This document shows positions 26,090-38,402 of a DNA stretch of 64,000 nucleotides, one piece after another. The notes below the pieces were generated by a model. It was not told where the DNA came from and did no database searches. It was given only the letters and a program-made list of their open reading frames with translations. A program made the translations under genes and the position numbers. This stretch comes from Mermis nigrescens (taxonomy: Eukaryota > Nematoda > Enoplea > Mermithida > Mermithidae). Each line of letters starts with the position of its first letter. Position 1 is the stretch's first letter. The DNA is taken from assembly GCA_036768485.1 (NCBI GenBank), contig JAVLUZ010000763.1:173422-237421 (forward strand), written 5' to 3'.

Positions 26090-27440
26090 ATCCCTCTAAG
26101 CCAACCAAATTTTTGATGGTTTTTTAGACTGACATCACTGCATCGCCGATTGTCTCATCTGGTCGACTAGACCCAAGTTTATATAACAGAGAGCCTATGA
26201 CTGGTATATTCAAATTTTTGTACAAGAAAATTCATGATTCGTAGAAATCCCTTCGAGCCAAGTAGATTTTTGGAAATTTTTCAAGACTGACATCACCACA
26301 TCGCCGACCGTCCCACCTGGCCGACTAGAACGAAGTTTATATTACAGGAAGCATTTAACTGGCATAATCTCCTTTGAGTCAACCCGCTTTTGGAAATATT
26401 ATTTATCCGACAATACCGTACAACCGATCGTCCCATCTGACCGACTAGATTCCTATTTTCGTACTAGAAAATTCATGATCAGTAGGAATAGCTTTAAAGC
26501 TTTAAGCCGACTAGACTCTTGAAACATTTTTTGACTACATCACTACTTCACCGATCGCCCCGTCTGGTAGACCTGACCTAAATTTTTATAATAGAAAATT
26601 GATGAGCAGTAGGAATTCTTCTAAGCTGACCAGATTTCTGAAAATTTTGTTTGATCGGCCCTACAACATAACCGACCGTCCTATCTGGTCGACTAGATTT
26701 GAATTTAAATCTTGAAAATCTGGTCAGCCTAGATGGAATTCCTGCCCGTCATGAATTCTCTGTTATACAAAACTCGGGTCAAGTAGGCCAGATAAGATGG
26801 GACGGTCGGTGATGTAGTGCGATCGATTGGTCAAAATTTTTTTCCAAAATCTTGTTGCCTGAATTTTCATATATTCAAACTCGCTAAGGACTGTTTTGAA
26901 ATTTAGAGTTTACTGTATCCGCCTAAATAATCTGTCAATCAAACTGTCTAAACAAAGCCATTATGTTAAAATTATGCATCAAAAATACTTTAAAATTTCC
27001 AATAATTTTCCAGTAACACTAACTTTCTTCTTTCTTGCTTCTTTCTAGTATTCATGACTTCTTACTGTTAAAGGGATTCCTACTGATTGTGAATTTTCTT
27101 GTACAAAAATTTGAATCGAGTCGGCTAGATGGGACGGTCGGTGATGGGCTGTGGTCAGGCTTTGAAAATTCCATAAAAATCTTGACGGCTTAGAGAGATT
27201 CCCACTCCTAATGGATTTTCTGATACCAAAATTTGAATCTAGTCGGTCAGATGGGATGATCGGTCGGTGAAATGGTATGGTCGGTCAAAAAAATTTCAAA
27301 AATCTGATTTGTTCCAAATGGGATTATACCAATCATAGGCTTTCTGTTATATAAACTTGGGTCTAGTCGGCCAGGTCGGACGGTCGGTGAAATGGTGATG
27401 TGAGTCTGAGAAAATTTAAAAATCTGGTTGGCTTAAAGGG
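26090..27440. repeat. Tandem units of the foldback arms
   Basis: The block GACCGTCCCATCTGGTCGAC and variants recur at about 26143, 26303, 26422, 26550 and 26671 on plus. The complement recurs at about 26778, 27115, 27237 and 27361. Each unit also has a diverged 'ATTCCTCTAAGCC' and 'GAAAATTCATGAT' element. Confidence 0.8.
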
Positions 27441-28263
27441 ATTCCTACTATATGAGTACCTACCTACCTACCGTATGATTGAAACATATTCATCTAAAAT
27501 CCGGAATTTCACTTAAAATGGTACGTACACTGGTTTCGTAAAACATTTAGATTTTAAGTCTTTCCAGGGTCCCCCTCTTCTCAGGAAGCACCCCAACTAA
27601 AGTCAATCATCCTATAGATATACAGGTACCATACGCGTGTGGCTGGCACATATCCGATTCTTATCCGAGATGTTTAACTTAATCGGTCAACTGGTTCCTA
27701 AAGATGCTTAAGTTTTAGCTGGATAAGTGAATCACCACCCCACTCAGGGTCAGCCCTGTCTCACCTCAGGTAAATATTATTATCCTAAATCAGCCTTAAC
27801 CTAACCCCACTGCATGCGGTATAGTGTTGCGTAGTGCACTACACAGCACTGAAAAATTGGCGTAAGTGTAGCGCTGATATGTTCATTGGTGGCGCTTTTT
27901 TGGACAGTTACAGTATATGTATAAGAAAGTCGGAGAGCAGCTTAATTAGTGTTTATGAGAGTGTTATCGCTTCAAAGTTCTTTTAAAAAATATATCAATC
28001 TCGTTTTTGAAAAATTACGTCAATGTCGTTTTTTTAAAATTACGGTTATCAGAGTTTTGAAAAAGAATTGTTAATCAAAGTTCTGAAAAAATACGTTAAT
28101 CAAAGTTTTGAATAAATGCCTTAATCAAATTTTTGGAAACATACATAAATTTTTGAAAAATATGTTGATCAAAGTTTTGAAAAAATACAATAAAATTAAT
28201 TGAATTTTTGTTACTGTCAGAGCTCAAATGATTAAAAACGTTGAACTGTGTAAAGGACGACGT

Positions 28264-29154
28264 TCTTTTTCATACATTTCTTTGACGTAAAGATTCAAGC
28301 GAAATTCCAAACCAAGAGGATCACTATATTAAAATTTAAACTTTTATTTTCCGGGATTTTAGTGTCAAGATACGCGAATATTTGAATTTTCACGTCGTTA
28401 TCGACAATAATTAGATGAGTAAAGCAAATCTATTGTAAGTTGTTTATCACTTTTTTCAGACCAGGAGGCTCAATTTTTGAAAAATTACCTTGATTTTGTT
28501 TTTTTAAAATACGTCGACGAAGGTTCGAATTTGAAAAAATACGTCGTTAAGTACTTTTGATTTGGAAAATTACGTCTTTGACCTATTGTTTAAGTTTTTT
28601 AATCATTTGAGCCCTGTGTCTTCCCGTAGAAATTAGTGTACAACTTGGGCTCACAAACAGGATATGCGTCAAGAAGAGGTAGGCATTTCTCGACAAGGTT
28701 CTCTCTTTCTAACACAAGAAAATATAAATAAATAAATTTGAGTTAGTTGAATAAAATATAGTCAAAAGATGAGTATAAAAGATGAGTATAAATTTGAGGC
28801 TTCATAGCCAAAAATTCTCTTAAAATGCGTAAAACAACATCTTCTGGAATATAAAACATTCTAGGGGACTTTTAAAAAATATCTAGGGTGAAACCCTTTA
28901 GCATCGTGTGATTGAGAGGATTGTGATGGGGTGATTGCATCACAGAACAGTTCGGAATTCGAGGCTCATGATAGTCGGTCATTTTAAGGCTTCTAAAAGA
29001 AGCTTGCTTAAAAGTCAAGCTGATGCCGTAAAAGGGGCGCGGGTGAGTGAAAAGTTTTAGCTTCTGTGGGATGCAGGCGGCTAGCTTTGTTTATGGGACC
29101 CTTGTTTGCGTGAAATATAGATGTAAATCGGTACGCAATTTATATAATTTCTAC
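28264..29154. other. Intron sequence
   Basis: GAGCTCAAATGATT (28208-28222) has a related inverted block near 28593-28607. Apart from the candidate exon at 28642-28708, nothing firm was seen. A 74-codon minus frame at about 28885-29080 has no suitable donor. Confidence 0.35.
28642..28708 (-). CDS. Candidate small exon (phase 1 to 2)
   Basis: After a pyrimidine-rich tract and TTAG (28710-28709), a frame reads RENLVEKCLPLLDAYPVCEP, which looks protein-like. A weak GTACAC donor lies at 28641-28640. The ending phase 2 would fit the exon at 22806. The starting phase 1 does not fit exon 5, so another small exon would be needed. The alternative is chance coding potential or a relic of a repeat. Support is limited to frame and composition. 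Confidence 0.2.
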
Positions 29155-29424
29155 CGCATCTTTCTCTAAATTTTCCACAGGATTGTGATGGCCGAACGCT
29201 TCGTCAGCATTGTGAATCGGTGCCGCTTTTTCTTGGCTTAAATTCAAGAAATTTTCCTTCGTTTCTCGACGCTTTTCAAATTCGATATCCGCCGTCGTCA
29301 GTAACGTGGAATGACGCGCAGCTTTCAGCGATTCGTAGATGACGTCAGGAGGCGGAGTTTTGCAACGAACGTCAACCAATGGCATCAATGCGGGGGCGGG
29401 GCTGCTTGGTTTGAAATTATCGAT
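29155..29424 (-). CDS. Exon 5, charged helical segment
   Basis: The acceptor TTTGAAG|ATC ends at 29425 and the donor GCG|GTAGAA lies at 29154-29153. Phase 0 on both sides agrees with exon 4. It codes 90 residues: a Pro-rich start (SSPAPALMPL, KTPPPD), then a charged, likely helical part (ADIEFEKRRETKENFLNLSQ). Read-through meets a TAA six codons after the donor, so this could also be a terminal exon of an isoform. The next confident exon starts in phase 2, so at least one exon is missing between them or the donor differs. Confidence 0.68.
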
Positions 29425-30351
29425 CTTCAAACAGAATTGAATCAAAATCGGAAACAACAATTGAACAAAACTCCAGTGAGGCCGTTTGTATTATCAGAAC
29501 TGATTTATTATTTATTTATTATTTCTTGCCAAACATTATTTTGACTATTTTGTTGGCCTTAAGTAGTTTAAACGTAAATGGGCAGCGAGTAATTTTTGAA
29601 ATATATGAATGGAGTATTTAAAAAAATAGTTAAAAAAAGGTTAAAAAATTGCAAAAAAGCATGCCTAGAATTTAATTCCAGGAGTCTATTAAGCTTTTGG
29701 GGGACTGCCGGATTCTTGGGAGTCTAGCTCTAACCCCAATCCACACGACCGCGTATAAGTCTGATTAATGCGTGAATTACAGCGTTGGACGGAAAAACTC
29801 AAGTTTTAGGTACCTATATTTAACATTGGAATGTTGTCCTTGCATGATCTATGAGAATCAGAATATGAGACCGAATCTATTAATAACTAGGAGAAGTTAC
29901 TGCAAACCTTAGGTTTTTTATATTATTTCTTCTTAAAACGTACATATTTAGCAATCAACGCACAGCCTACGTTTAATGCCACCCAAGCAATAAAAGACAA
30001 TGAATTCTTAGCGTATAAATGCTTGTGAATCAATAAAAATACCATCGGACATGTTTACGCAAGTTCATGAAGAATTTCTGTCAAAAGTCGGTAAAAATGC
30101 TATATTTTGAGCAGTATATAACGAAATCATGCCAAACTCGATCACTCAATAACCTATTAGACATTTATATTATTTTTTGCTCGAAATACTTTTTGAAAAT
30201 ATTACGGATTGATTAACCTAACACGAGTTAGGAATATGGATATTTAGGTGGGAAAACCAGCAAAATCGAAATTTTATTGCGTATAAAAATTTAAATTTAT
30301 AATACTTCCCACGAAATTATATTGCATGGTTTATAAATCTAGAATGACTAT

Positions 30352-30614
30352 CACACGTGGGTGTGAGGGAGGGGGTTTAGGGGGCTTGCAACCCCGAGGA
30401 AGGCCGAATACCTCCTTTCAGAAACCAGAATACCTCCCAGAATTCAATTTTAAAATTTTTTGTTTTGTTCGCAATTTTTTGGTACCAGTGGATAGTTCTA
30501 GATTAGAAACGTTGAAAAAAAGATGTTTTTTTCGCCATACCACTATTTTTAAGATCAATTTTTGACCTTTGAAAAAGCATACTTCCCTCATAATTTCAGT
30601 GCTGCCCACCTATG
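30352..30614 (+). mobile_element. hAT-like MITE abutting a donor splice site
   Basis: It runs from CACACGTGGG to CCCACCTATG. Flanks ATGACTAT (30344-30351) and GTGACTAT (30615-30622) match at 7 of 8. The right duplication overlaps positions +4 onward of the exon 4 donor (minus strand). Confidence 0.88.
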
Positions 30615-30625
30615 GTGACTATTAC

Positions 30626-30872
30626 TTTTTCTTCTTCGAATCTAGTCGATGTTTCGTCGTCAACCTTTCTATGCGTGCTGTTTACTCGCTTGCATTTGCT
30701 CGAATTCTTGAATGGAGAGAAAAGTGATTCTCTGATGGATGACGACTTGGAAGTTTCTACACTTTTCAGCGACAAACCGTCAATGCTTTTCGTACACTTT
30801 TTCTTTTCTTTGAAAAACCGTTTTGCCGACGAATTTTTGCCCGGCTCCTTCGGCGGCAGAAAATGCCACGTT
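30626..30872 (-). CDS. Exon 4, Lys/Ser-rich segment
   Basis: The acceptor TAAATAG|A lies at 30874-30873 and the donor AAA|GTAATA at 30625-30624. Phase 2 in and phase 0 out fit the neighbours. It codes about residues 289-371 with no stop; the exon has no internal ATG start in this frame. The content is Lys/Ser-rich (FFKEKKK, ETSKSSSIRES) and probably disordered. A 263-bp MITE is inserted three bases into the downstream intron. Its target duplication covers donor positions +4 onward, so the splice site is preserved. Confidence 0.7.
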
Positions 30873-31949
30873 CTATTTAAAATTAAGAACAGATTTTAAA
30901 TTAATTAGTTTGCGCGCAGAAAAATTATTTGAAATTTGAAACAAGCGACAATACGTTTTTTTATGAAAATCAAAAGGCAAACTTTCATTAATTGAATGTG
31001 ATTTATTATTACCCTCAGCTATTAACAATTTATTTCGTCTAATTAGCAATGTCATTTATTTCACTTAAGAATGCATCGTCAAATGCAAAAATGTTGTATT
31101 GCCTTAAGTAGTACACGGACTTTGAGACCTTAGTACATTGGAAGCCAAATAGAGCTTTGATGGTGGTAGGCAGACATGACGATGCTCTATCGTCTAAAAC
31201 GTAATAATTTTGAAAAAATCAAGAAAATCGAGTAATTTCAATGAAATACTAGCGAACGGGCAAATTCTGCAGCTTTCTCTCACTCACTCTGTAATATCCA
31301 TCGTTTGGCACCTCTCAGTCTTACAATAAACGTCAAAATATCGTTAAGGAGCGCTGCTTAGAAATCACCTTCTGTGAGATTGCTTTCGCTCTACAAATTA
31401 GATAAGATCTAAATCACCATGTTCACCAAAATGTTATAATTTCAGCTAAGCTGATTTCTTTAGCAACTTTACAACGATCTGACTTTATTTTGCTTACTTA
31501 TCAATGTTTTTGCTTCCTTTTTCTGATCGTATGATAACTAGAGGGCAATGCAAACTGCGCAGAAAATTAAAGTTTGACCGATTTGCAAACAAACGCTTTA
31601 GGTCCGCTTGGAAGCAGAGATATTTGAAATCTTGTTTAGGATTTTCAAAAGCCATGCGTTTGCTGTTTTCCTTTTTGTGTACATTAAATCGTACGCAAGA
31701 TAGCCTGAATCATTTAAATGAACTTTCATAACTACTGGATATCCTGCTTTGCTGTGAGATCGTCCTCAATGAGGAATCATGCTTTTCGGATTTTTCTACA
31801 ATGTTTTACGGCGCCAGATCATGCATTTTTAGTTGTCAGTTCCAGAATCGGAGGCCCAATAAACCTCAGGGACCAAATTTGAAAAGTAATATCCAAGACG
31901 TGCTTCTGCAAATCAGATGAAAAATTCAAAATTTTGATATGTATAGGGT

Positions 31950-32207
31950 CATATCTGGACGTGGGGGTTTAAGGGTATGCACCCTTCAGAAATTAAACTA
32001 CCTGCCAGAAACCAAAATACTCCCAGAATTTAATTTTTCAAATTTTTTTGCTTTTTTTCGCAGTTTTTTTATGCCAGTGGATAATGATCGATGAGAAACG
32101 TTTAAAAATCGTGTTTTTTCGCCATACCACTATTTTCAAGGCCAGTTTTTGACCTATGAAAAAATCTTGCACCCTCTCTCCCAGAATTTTGGTGCCGCCC
32201 ACCTATG
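31950..32207 (+). mobile_element. hAT-like MITE in intron 3
   Basis: It runs from CATATCTGGACG to GCCCACCTATG. Flanks TATAGGGT and GATAGGGA agree at 6 of 8. Confidence 0.8.
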
Positions 32208-32500
32208 GATAGGGAATGTTTGGGCTCCTGTATCTCAAAAGCCAATCCATGAAATTTCTCAAAATTCTACAGTAAAATCAGTGGTAACATAATTGACAAA
32301 TTGGCACAAAATTTCTGCGCTGCGATTTGAGGTATTCAGAAAAGTGCACGTTTAAAAAACTTTTTTTTGGCGTTTTTCGTCCGCTTACACAGTGGTGAAT
32401 AGTGGTTTACACCAGCCGATAACGCATTAGAAGCTGGTTTAGTGTGGCTTGAAAAAATTTGCCCTATAGCAATTACATAAGCCGCAAGAGCCGTCAAAAC

Positions 32501-32575
32501 TTTATATAGGAACCCGTCGTTTTCGGGTTACAGGTTAAAAACTTCTATATAGAAACCCGCCGTTTTCGGGTTATT
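32501..32575 (+). repeat. Short tandem pair (TATAGAAACCCG)
   Basis: TATAKRAACCCGYCGTTTTC plus CGGGTTA is repeated twice, a small direct duplication in intron 3. Confidence 0.65.
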
Positions 32576-33011
32576 TTCGGGTTCTAGTCGTTCATTTTCA
32601 TTTGAAATTCGGAATTGGTGGGCCGGAACACCCATAAAGCCAAAACATGAAAATCACTGTACTATCCGGTAAAAGTTTTGTTCCACTTACTCACACGCAG
32701 TCGACTCGAATTTAATATTACAGATATTCAAAAATTAGCATAAGGCGCGAAACGTCGAAAATTTGACACTTTTGAGCAAACAAATAGCTTAAAAAGATTT
32801 AGTGCAGCTTTTTTTTTGAAAAATCGCGAAATCTTGGGAGGGAGTGAAATGCTTCCTGGAGGGGAGCTGAAAACCTATCAAACCCCTCCTTTCCCAGATC
32901 ATGTATGGTGGTGCGACAGAAGGTTTCGCCCTAACCTCAAAGCCTCATCTCATTTTGTGATATTTTTACCCGTTCATGTTTTCCATTTCTTCCAAATTAA
33001 AAGGCAGTTAC

Positions 33012-33336
33012 TTGTCAACTAGGCCAGTCCTTAGGTCATTGCACGAAGGGTGTCGCAGCGGACTTGGGTGAGTGTAAGGTACCGCAAAAGGGACGTAGGG
33101 CGGAAAGTAGACGGCATTTTGAGCACTGACGGGCAAGTTTTCTTCGCTTCTGGCCTTAAAACTGGTCGCGAATAGCGCATAAGATGAATCAAATTGATCT
33201 TTTGCCACCGGCTGCCTCCAGGTGGGGCTAAATATGGCGCCTGGAGGGAATTCGGCGGCGAACAAGTCAACGGTTATTCCACGCTTTTTCATCTCTTTTT
33301 CGTGCTTCTTTCGTTTCCTCTTCTCTGACTTGCTTT
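33012..33336 (-). CDS. Exon 3, basic cluster followed by proline-rich region
   Basis: The acceptor AAACCAG|AA lies at 33338-33337 and the donor AA|GTAACT at 33011-33010. The split codon G|AA from exon 2 gives Glu, and the ending AA joins A of exon 4 to give Lys. It codes about residues 181-288. It opens with a strongly basic, charged segment (KRKRKKHEKEMKKR, about 186-199) that could be a nuclear localisation signal or a lipid or nucleic-acid contact. A Phe/Pro-rich segment follows, containing FPPYVPFAVPY. No known domain was recognised. Confidence 0.75.
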
Positions 33337-33759
33337 CTGGTTTAAATAATAATGAATGAAAGAATAAAATGTATAAATAAAAATTAATGGAAGGATTGAA
33401 GTACGTAGTAAGAAATTAGTAAAATTCCTTTAATCTTTATAGCTTTTACGATTTCCGAGTAAGTATCCTTTGCATATGGCTGTACGTAGCGTTCTAAAGC
33501 ATTCATGTGTAATTCTCGAAAATTCTATGAGACTTCACATGTGAAGTTAAATTTTAAATTTCACAACAAATTTACAATTTTTTAAATCACTTATATCATA
33601 TTTTCGATATCACGTATATTCTCTTTTCTGAATTTTTTATAGAGATAAAAAATATTTATTGATTCTTCCATATCAGTTTATATGGTTACCATATACATTT
33701 CATCCTGGTCTACGCGGATTACTCAAACAATAAGTTTTACGCTTTTTCACCAAATTTAC

Positions 33760-34077
33760 CAACACGATAAAACACACCGTGCGCAGGCGGCAAATAATGT
33801 TGTGGCACTGGCATAAGATGCGGATAGTAAGGTGGAAATAAAGGCAAGAAATCATGTTGATGACCATTGGCACTGAGCCAACCGTTGGGAACCCCGGGCG
33901 GCGGTAGTCCGTTGTGGGCTAGAAAGGGCTGTTTGCCCGATGCAGGGAATGCATTTTGGCAATGATTGGGAGGAGCGTGTCCCTCATCGCGCATACAGTC
34001 CGTCTTTTCCCACGCGCAAGACGTATTGTACCCCGAGTCGCTACTCGGTGTCTTTCCATGGCTGCCGCCGTTTCTTG
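33760..34077 (-). CDS. Exon 2, degron-like motif and Pro/aromatic-rich segment
   Basis: The acceptor is TTTTTAAG|CA at 34079-34078 and the donor is G|GTAAAT at 33759-33758. An in-frame TAA immediately upstream fixes the boundary. The exon codes about residues 75-180. It includes DSGYNTS at about 88-94, matching the DSG-(x)n-S form recognised by beta-TrCP in other proteins, although no functional evidence is available. After it comes a low-complexity stretch rich in Pro, His, Tyr and Phe (for example LPLFPPYYPHLMPVPQHYLP). No folded domain is recognisable. The preceding intron is about 4.3 kb and holds three MITE copies. Confidence 0.75.
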
Positions 34078-34129
34078 CTTAAAAATGAAGCGGAATGCAA
34101 AATTTTAAAAAATTTCGAAACTGGATTCT

Positions 34130-36119
34130 GAGTATAAATTTAAAAAAAATAGAAATAACAGAAAAATAATTAATGACATCAGTCATGTGCCAATGCCTAG
34201 ACGTCTACTAACTTTTAAGTTTAGGAGGGATTTTTTAAATAAATTTGATGGTAAATTGTCAGCTGCTGAAGGATGAGCTGAATCATTCCAGAAATCCTTC
34301 GGTTTAGAATAGTTCAAAATTCTCAGATAAGGTGCAAATTACTTTGATTCAATTTAAGCAGTATGTCGGTTTAATCACTCTTTTATCAGTTAATTTCGAA
34401 TAAAACGAAATCGCATAGGCAAGCATACATATACATGGGCAAAACGAAAATCGTGGGATCTAGAGCAATCCGATAACTTTCCAAGGGTCAAAAGCCTCAA
34501 AAACTTGATGACAGGCGGAAAATAACATTTTCCAATGTTCGAATTTTCTAGCTCTGTCCAATTAAATATTTTCCCAATTTCCTTTTATTCAAAATTTTAA
34601 TTTTCCTATTATGTAAGTTTCTATCTATTTTTGCTGATTCTCTAACTTTTGTCAACAACTTTTTTATTTATGTCCGTTTTTTACTGTTTCTATAATTTTT
34701 AATAAATTTTCGAATTTTTTAAATAAATTTCCGAATTTCCTATAGATTTCTGGTTTTAATAACTGGTACTAGTCGTAGGATGCTAATCGGAATTAAAAAA
34801 ATATATTTTTATTACAGCTGTACCCATATAAAATCGAATTATAGTACCACTTACTTGACAGGTTTAATCCAGAAATTTTAAATTTAAATATCGAAGGAAT
34901 GCTGACTACACATAGATTCGTGTTAGAAGATTTGTATTTTTATTAAATCTTCTTTTTTATTCTCCTTTTTACAGTTTATTTTCTATTTTTTCTCATTTAT
35001 TTTTATTTTATTAATATTTGCATTTATTATCTTGATTATAAATTCATTTTTTATTTCTCTTTTTCTCAATAGTTGTGGCAGCAGTCGTGTATGACGCAGA
35101 CAACAAATATGAAATTTCAGAGACTTAGTTCTGCGTATAAGAAATAAAACACTGGGTAATCCGATTAAGTATTCTATATTTTAGTTTCCAATAAAATTGC
35201 CAATTTTGTTTAATTCGACCAGTATATGACGCAAACATAAGAACCTTAGCTAATACATTTTAATCATGTTTGCGTAGCAATTAGTTATTTCGTAGCTTTT
35301 AATGCACAGGTCACACTTTTCTCTGTTTCAGCCAAAGTATGACCCTTTGCAGTTGCACATGACGAAATGCTGAGTTCATTCATTTTTTTTGTTTCAGAGT
35401 TTTCCTCAAAAAAACAATTGATAATATAAATCCTTGCAGGCTTACTACTCATAATTAATTATCAAATCGTATGAGTTATCCGAGTGCAAAAGCAGTGGTA
35501 TGGTTTGAATAGTCAAAAAGCAACACGATCATCCAAGGAAAATTCCGCGCAGATTTTGGGAAGAAACAACCATCCTATCACAGCATTCAAACATGACATA
35601 CTTTATTAAATGGAAACAGGAAACGTTGAGTGGCCTAAAAGGATGCAAGAAAAATCTGCGCTACATTTTCTTCGGACAATAGTGTCACTTTTTTGCGCAT
35701 AAAGTATGACCAATCATTGCACAAATATAATGGAAATGTATTAGCTAAAATTCCCATTCTTGGTTCGTAACATAATTCTTCAATCTCATTTCGATTAAAC
35801 CGAAATTGTTAGTTTTATCAAACATTGGAATAAAGAATACTTATTGGATCACTCAGCAGCATATTCATTTATGGTCCCTAAGAGTGCAGGAATACATTTC
35901 ACAGGGGTATATGGGTATCATGTAAAGTCAGTCGTCCTTCATCTCTCAGAAGGCTGGGATTTTTCATGTGCCTAATTTGTAGCAAAAAACTTGCGTTTTA
36001 GGTCGTATTAACCAAATCCCTCAAAATGGCTGACTATCACTTCAAATTTTGAACCGCTACGCGCAGAGAAATTAATCAACCGTATGATTTTGAGATCTAA
36101 TATCTGAATGCAGAAAACA
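34130..36119. other. Intron 1 sequence, nothing recognised
   Basis: Unique-looking AT-rich intron DNA. No exon candidates or repeats were recognised. Confidence 0.4.
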
Positions 36120-36127
36120 GTAATCAG

Positions 36128-36417
36128 CACACGTGGGCGTGGGGGGTTGGGGGTATGCACCCCCAGAAGTTTAAATTTCCATCTTCCCAGAAATTGAAAT
36201 GCCCCCTAGAATTCAATTTTGAAAATTTCTTTGCTTCTTCAGCAATTTCTTGATACCATTGGATAGTGCTCGATGAGAAACGTCTAAAAATGGTGTTTTT
36301 TCGCCATACGACCACTTTTAAGACCATTTTTTGACCATTAAAAATTTTTTCGCCCCCTCCCTGAAATTTTTTCAATTTTTTTAAACCAACCCAGAATTTC
36401 GGTGCTGCCCACCTATG
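36128..36417 (+). mobile_element. hAT-like MITE in intron 1
   Basis: It runs from CACACGTGGGCG to GCCCACCTATG, with flanks GTAATCAG and GTAATCAC (7 of 8). Confidence 0.87.
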
Positions 36418-37478
36418 GTAATCACCTTACTTTAACTTAAAATGAGGCATTGCATTTATATACTTAAGATTGTTTTTATTTTTGACTTCAAATTCATTGA
36501 AACATCAATAGGAAGAAAAAAGCGGAATTAGGCATCCAACGAAAATCATTAGAGACGATAGATGAGCGTCGACCAAATTCGGCCAGATCTAGTTTGCATG
36601 ACAAAGAAACGATGTAAATAAGAAGGGTACGGATATTCCAGATGATCGATCGCACATTTTGTGATGACAAAGCACTTAAAATGCGTCATTTGATACCACA
36701 ATTAAGTAGATAAAAAAATCAGAATGAGTTCAAAAAGTGGAATTGTGCTCGACACTATTGTATTTCTTGGTAAATACAATATACTGCCAAATTATAATAC
36801 ATTAATTGCATGACGTAGCGAGGCGTCGCACATACAAATCTACATGACATTCCGATTTATTCGAAAACGATTATTCAAAAAGCATATAGAAAATAAGAGA
36901 AAATAATCATATAGTGAGAATGTAGGATAATCGACCCGGAAATTTATGATTCCAGAGGAAGATATAATCAATACAAAGCGAAACTACTATTTCTTTAGTT
37001 CTTAAGTGCATTCATAATACCCTCAAATTAAATTTAAGTTAAAACACGGTTTCCTTCTGCTTGAGATTTTCCCGGGTTTTAAGATTATTTATGCGGGTAA
37101 TTAACATTCATGATTGTACGGAAAAATGTCAAAGAGTCGAGGAAAAACGACAGGTATTTGAAAAATATAAAAATAAAAATTATTCGATAATAATTTATTT
37201 TATATTTTTCACTGTGAAACGTTTAGCCAACGTAACAGGCTTAAAAATTTGAAAATAAAAAATATAAAAACAAATAAAATAAAATAAAGATATTAAAAAG
37301 CAGAAAGGAAATTAAAGATGCACGTTTTCTGAGTCATTTAAGCAAAGCTTAAATTTCAGTGAAGCGGTTAGGGAATTTGCATAGAGAAAGTTAGAAACTC
37401 GATATTTTAGACAAAAAGAAATTTTAACGTATTTTTTAGGTTTCGACTTTCTGACGTTTTTTAAATGAGGGTCACAAG

Positions 37479-37746
37479 CATACGTGGGCAGCAAGAAAAT
37501 TCTGGGGGGGGGTGCAAGATTTTTTTGAAGGTCAAAAAATGGCCTTAAAAATGGTGGTATGGCGATAAAAACACCATTTTTCGACGTTTCTCATCAAGCA
37601 CTATCCATTGGCATCAAAAAATTGCGAAAAAAAAAGAAAAAATTTTCAAAAATTGAATTCTGGGGGGGTATTTTGATTTCTGGGGGGGTATTTTGGTTTC
37701 TGGGGGTGCATACACCCCCTCCCCAAACCCCCCACGCCCAGGTGTG
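37479..37746 (-). mobile_element. hAT-like MITE in intron 1
   Basis: It runs in reverse orientation from CATACGTGGGCAGC to GCCCAGGTGTG, with a perfect GTCACAAG duplication (37471-37478, 37747-37754). 268 bp. Confidence 0.92.
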
Positions 37747-37854
37747 GTCACAAGGTTCCTTTGGTCTTGGAAATACAATGCTTCAAATCCCTGCATGCAA
37801 GAAGAACATTACGTGCTCTTGGCGTTTATGGGTCTGACACGTCTGGCAGCTGAT

Positions 37855-38125
37855 CATAGGTGGGCGGCACCAAAATTCTGATGGGGGATTCTCCGAGGGT
37901 CAAAAAGCGGTAGCGGTCTTAAACACGGTGGTATGGCAAACAAAACACAATTTTTTAACATTTCTTATCAATCACTATCCATCGGCATCAAAAATTTGCA
38001 ACAAAAAAAAACAAAAAATTAAAAATTGAATTCTGGGGGGGGCTATTTCGGTTTTTTAGGGCGGGGGTTTTGGCCATCTGGGGGGTACAAACTCTATCCA
38101 AACACTTTCCCCAGGCCCACGTGAG
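37855..38125 (-). mobile_element. hAT-like MITE in intron 1
   Basis: It is in reverse orientation, beginning CATAGGTGGGCGGCACC. Flanks CAGCTGAT and CTGCTGAT agree at 7 of 8. Confidence 0.8.
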
Positions 38126-38402
38126 CTGCTGATCCCCATAAAACGCCTGTCGACTTCCCGTAATTGTCGAATTTCCGAGGAAAAATCGTAAAAAGCGTAT
38201 GGTTCTTAACGTTTTTAGCTGAATTTTGGCTAGAAAGTGTCAAATTTTCGGTGCTTCGCGTCATATACTAATTCTAATTTTCTGACTATATTTTGTTGAA
38301 CTTATTAATGCTTTTTTAATCTCAAAAGAGGTGCTTGTAAAACTTTTTAGCTACTCTCTCAACAGGATTCCCATGCTTTACATATAAGAAGCGAACTCTA
38401 AC

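Larger units (their letters stand above)
24868..28263. mobile_element. Foldback element, arms >1.3 kb with tandem units
   Basis: The left outer end CGTCCTTTACAC (24868) matches the reverse complement of GTGTAAAGGACG at the right end (28263). Inside, AAAAAAGCGCCACCAATGAA (25064) matches the inverted block at 27882-27901. The 25080-25230 and 25530-25800 stretches match 27740-27880 and 27465-27730 inverted. Both arms then carry 120-160-bp tandem units with GACCGTCCCATCTGGTCGAC (or its complement), meeting near 26735. Two MITEs interrupt the left arm only. No transposase frame is present. It sits in an intron of the minus-strand gene. Long arms with internal direct repeats are the hallmark of FB/Galileo-type elements. 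Confidence 0.85.

Noticed and set aside
28885..29080. 74-codon minus frame in intron 5 as the missing exon
   Set aside because: No GT donor in the needed phase, and an in-frame stop bounds it close to the putative acceptor.
33008..33292. Reading exon 3 as a stand-alone ORF ending at its TAA
   Set aside because: The TAA overlaps a GTAACT donor whose phase matches exon 4 exactly, so splicing explains it better.
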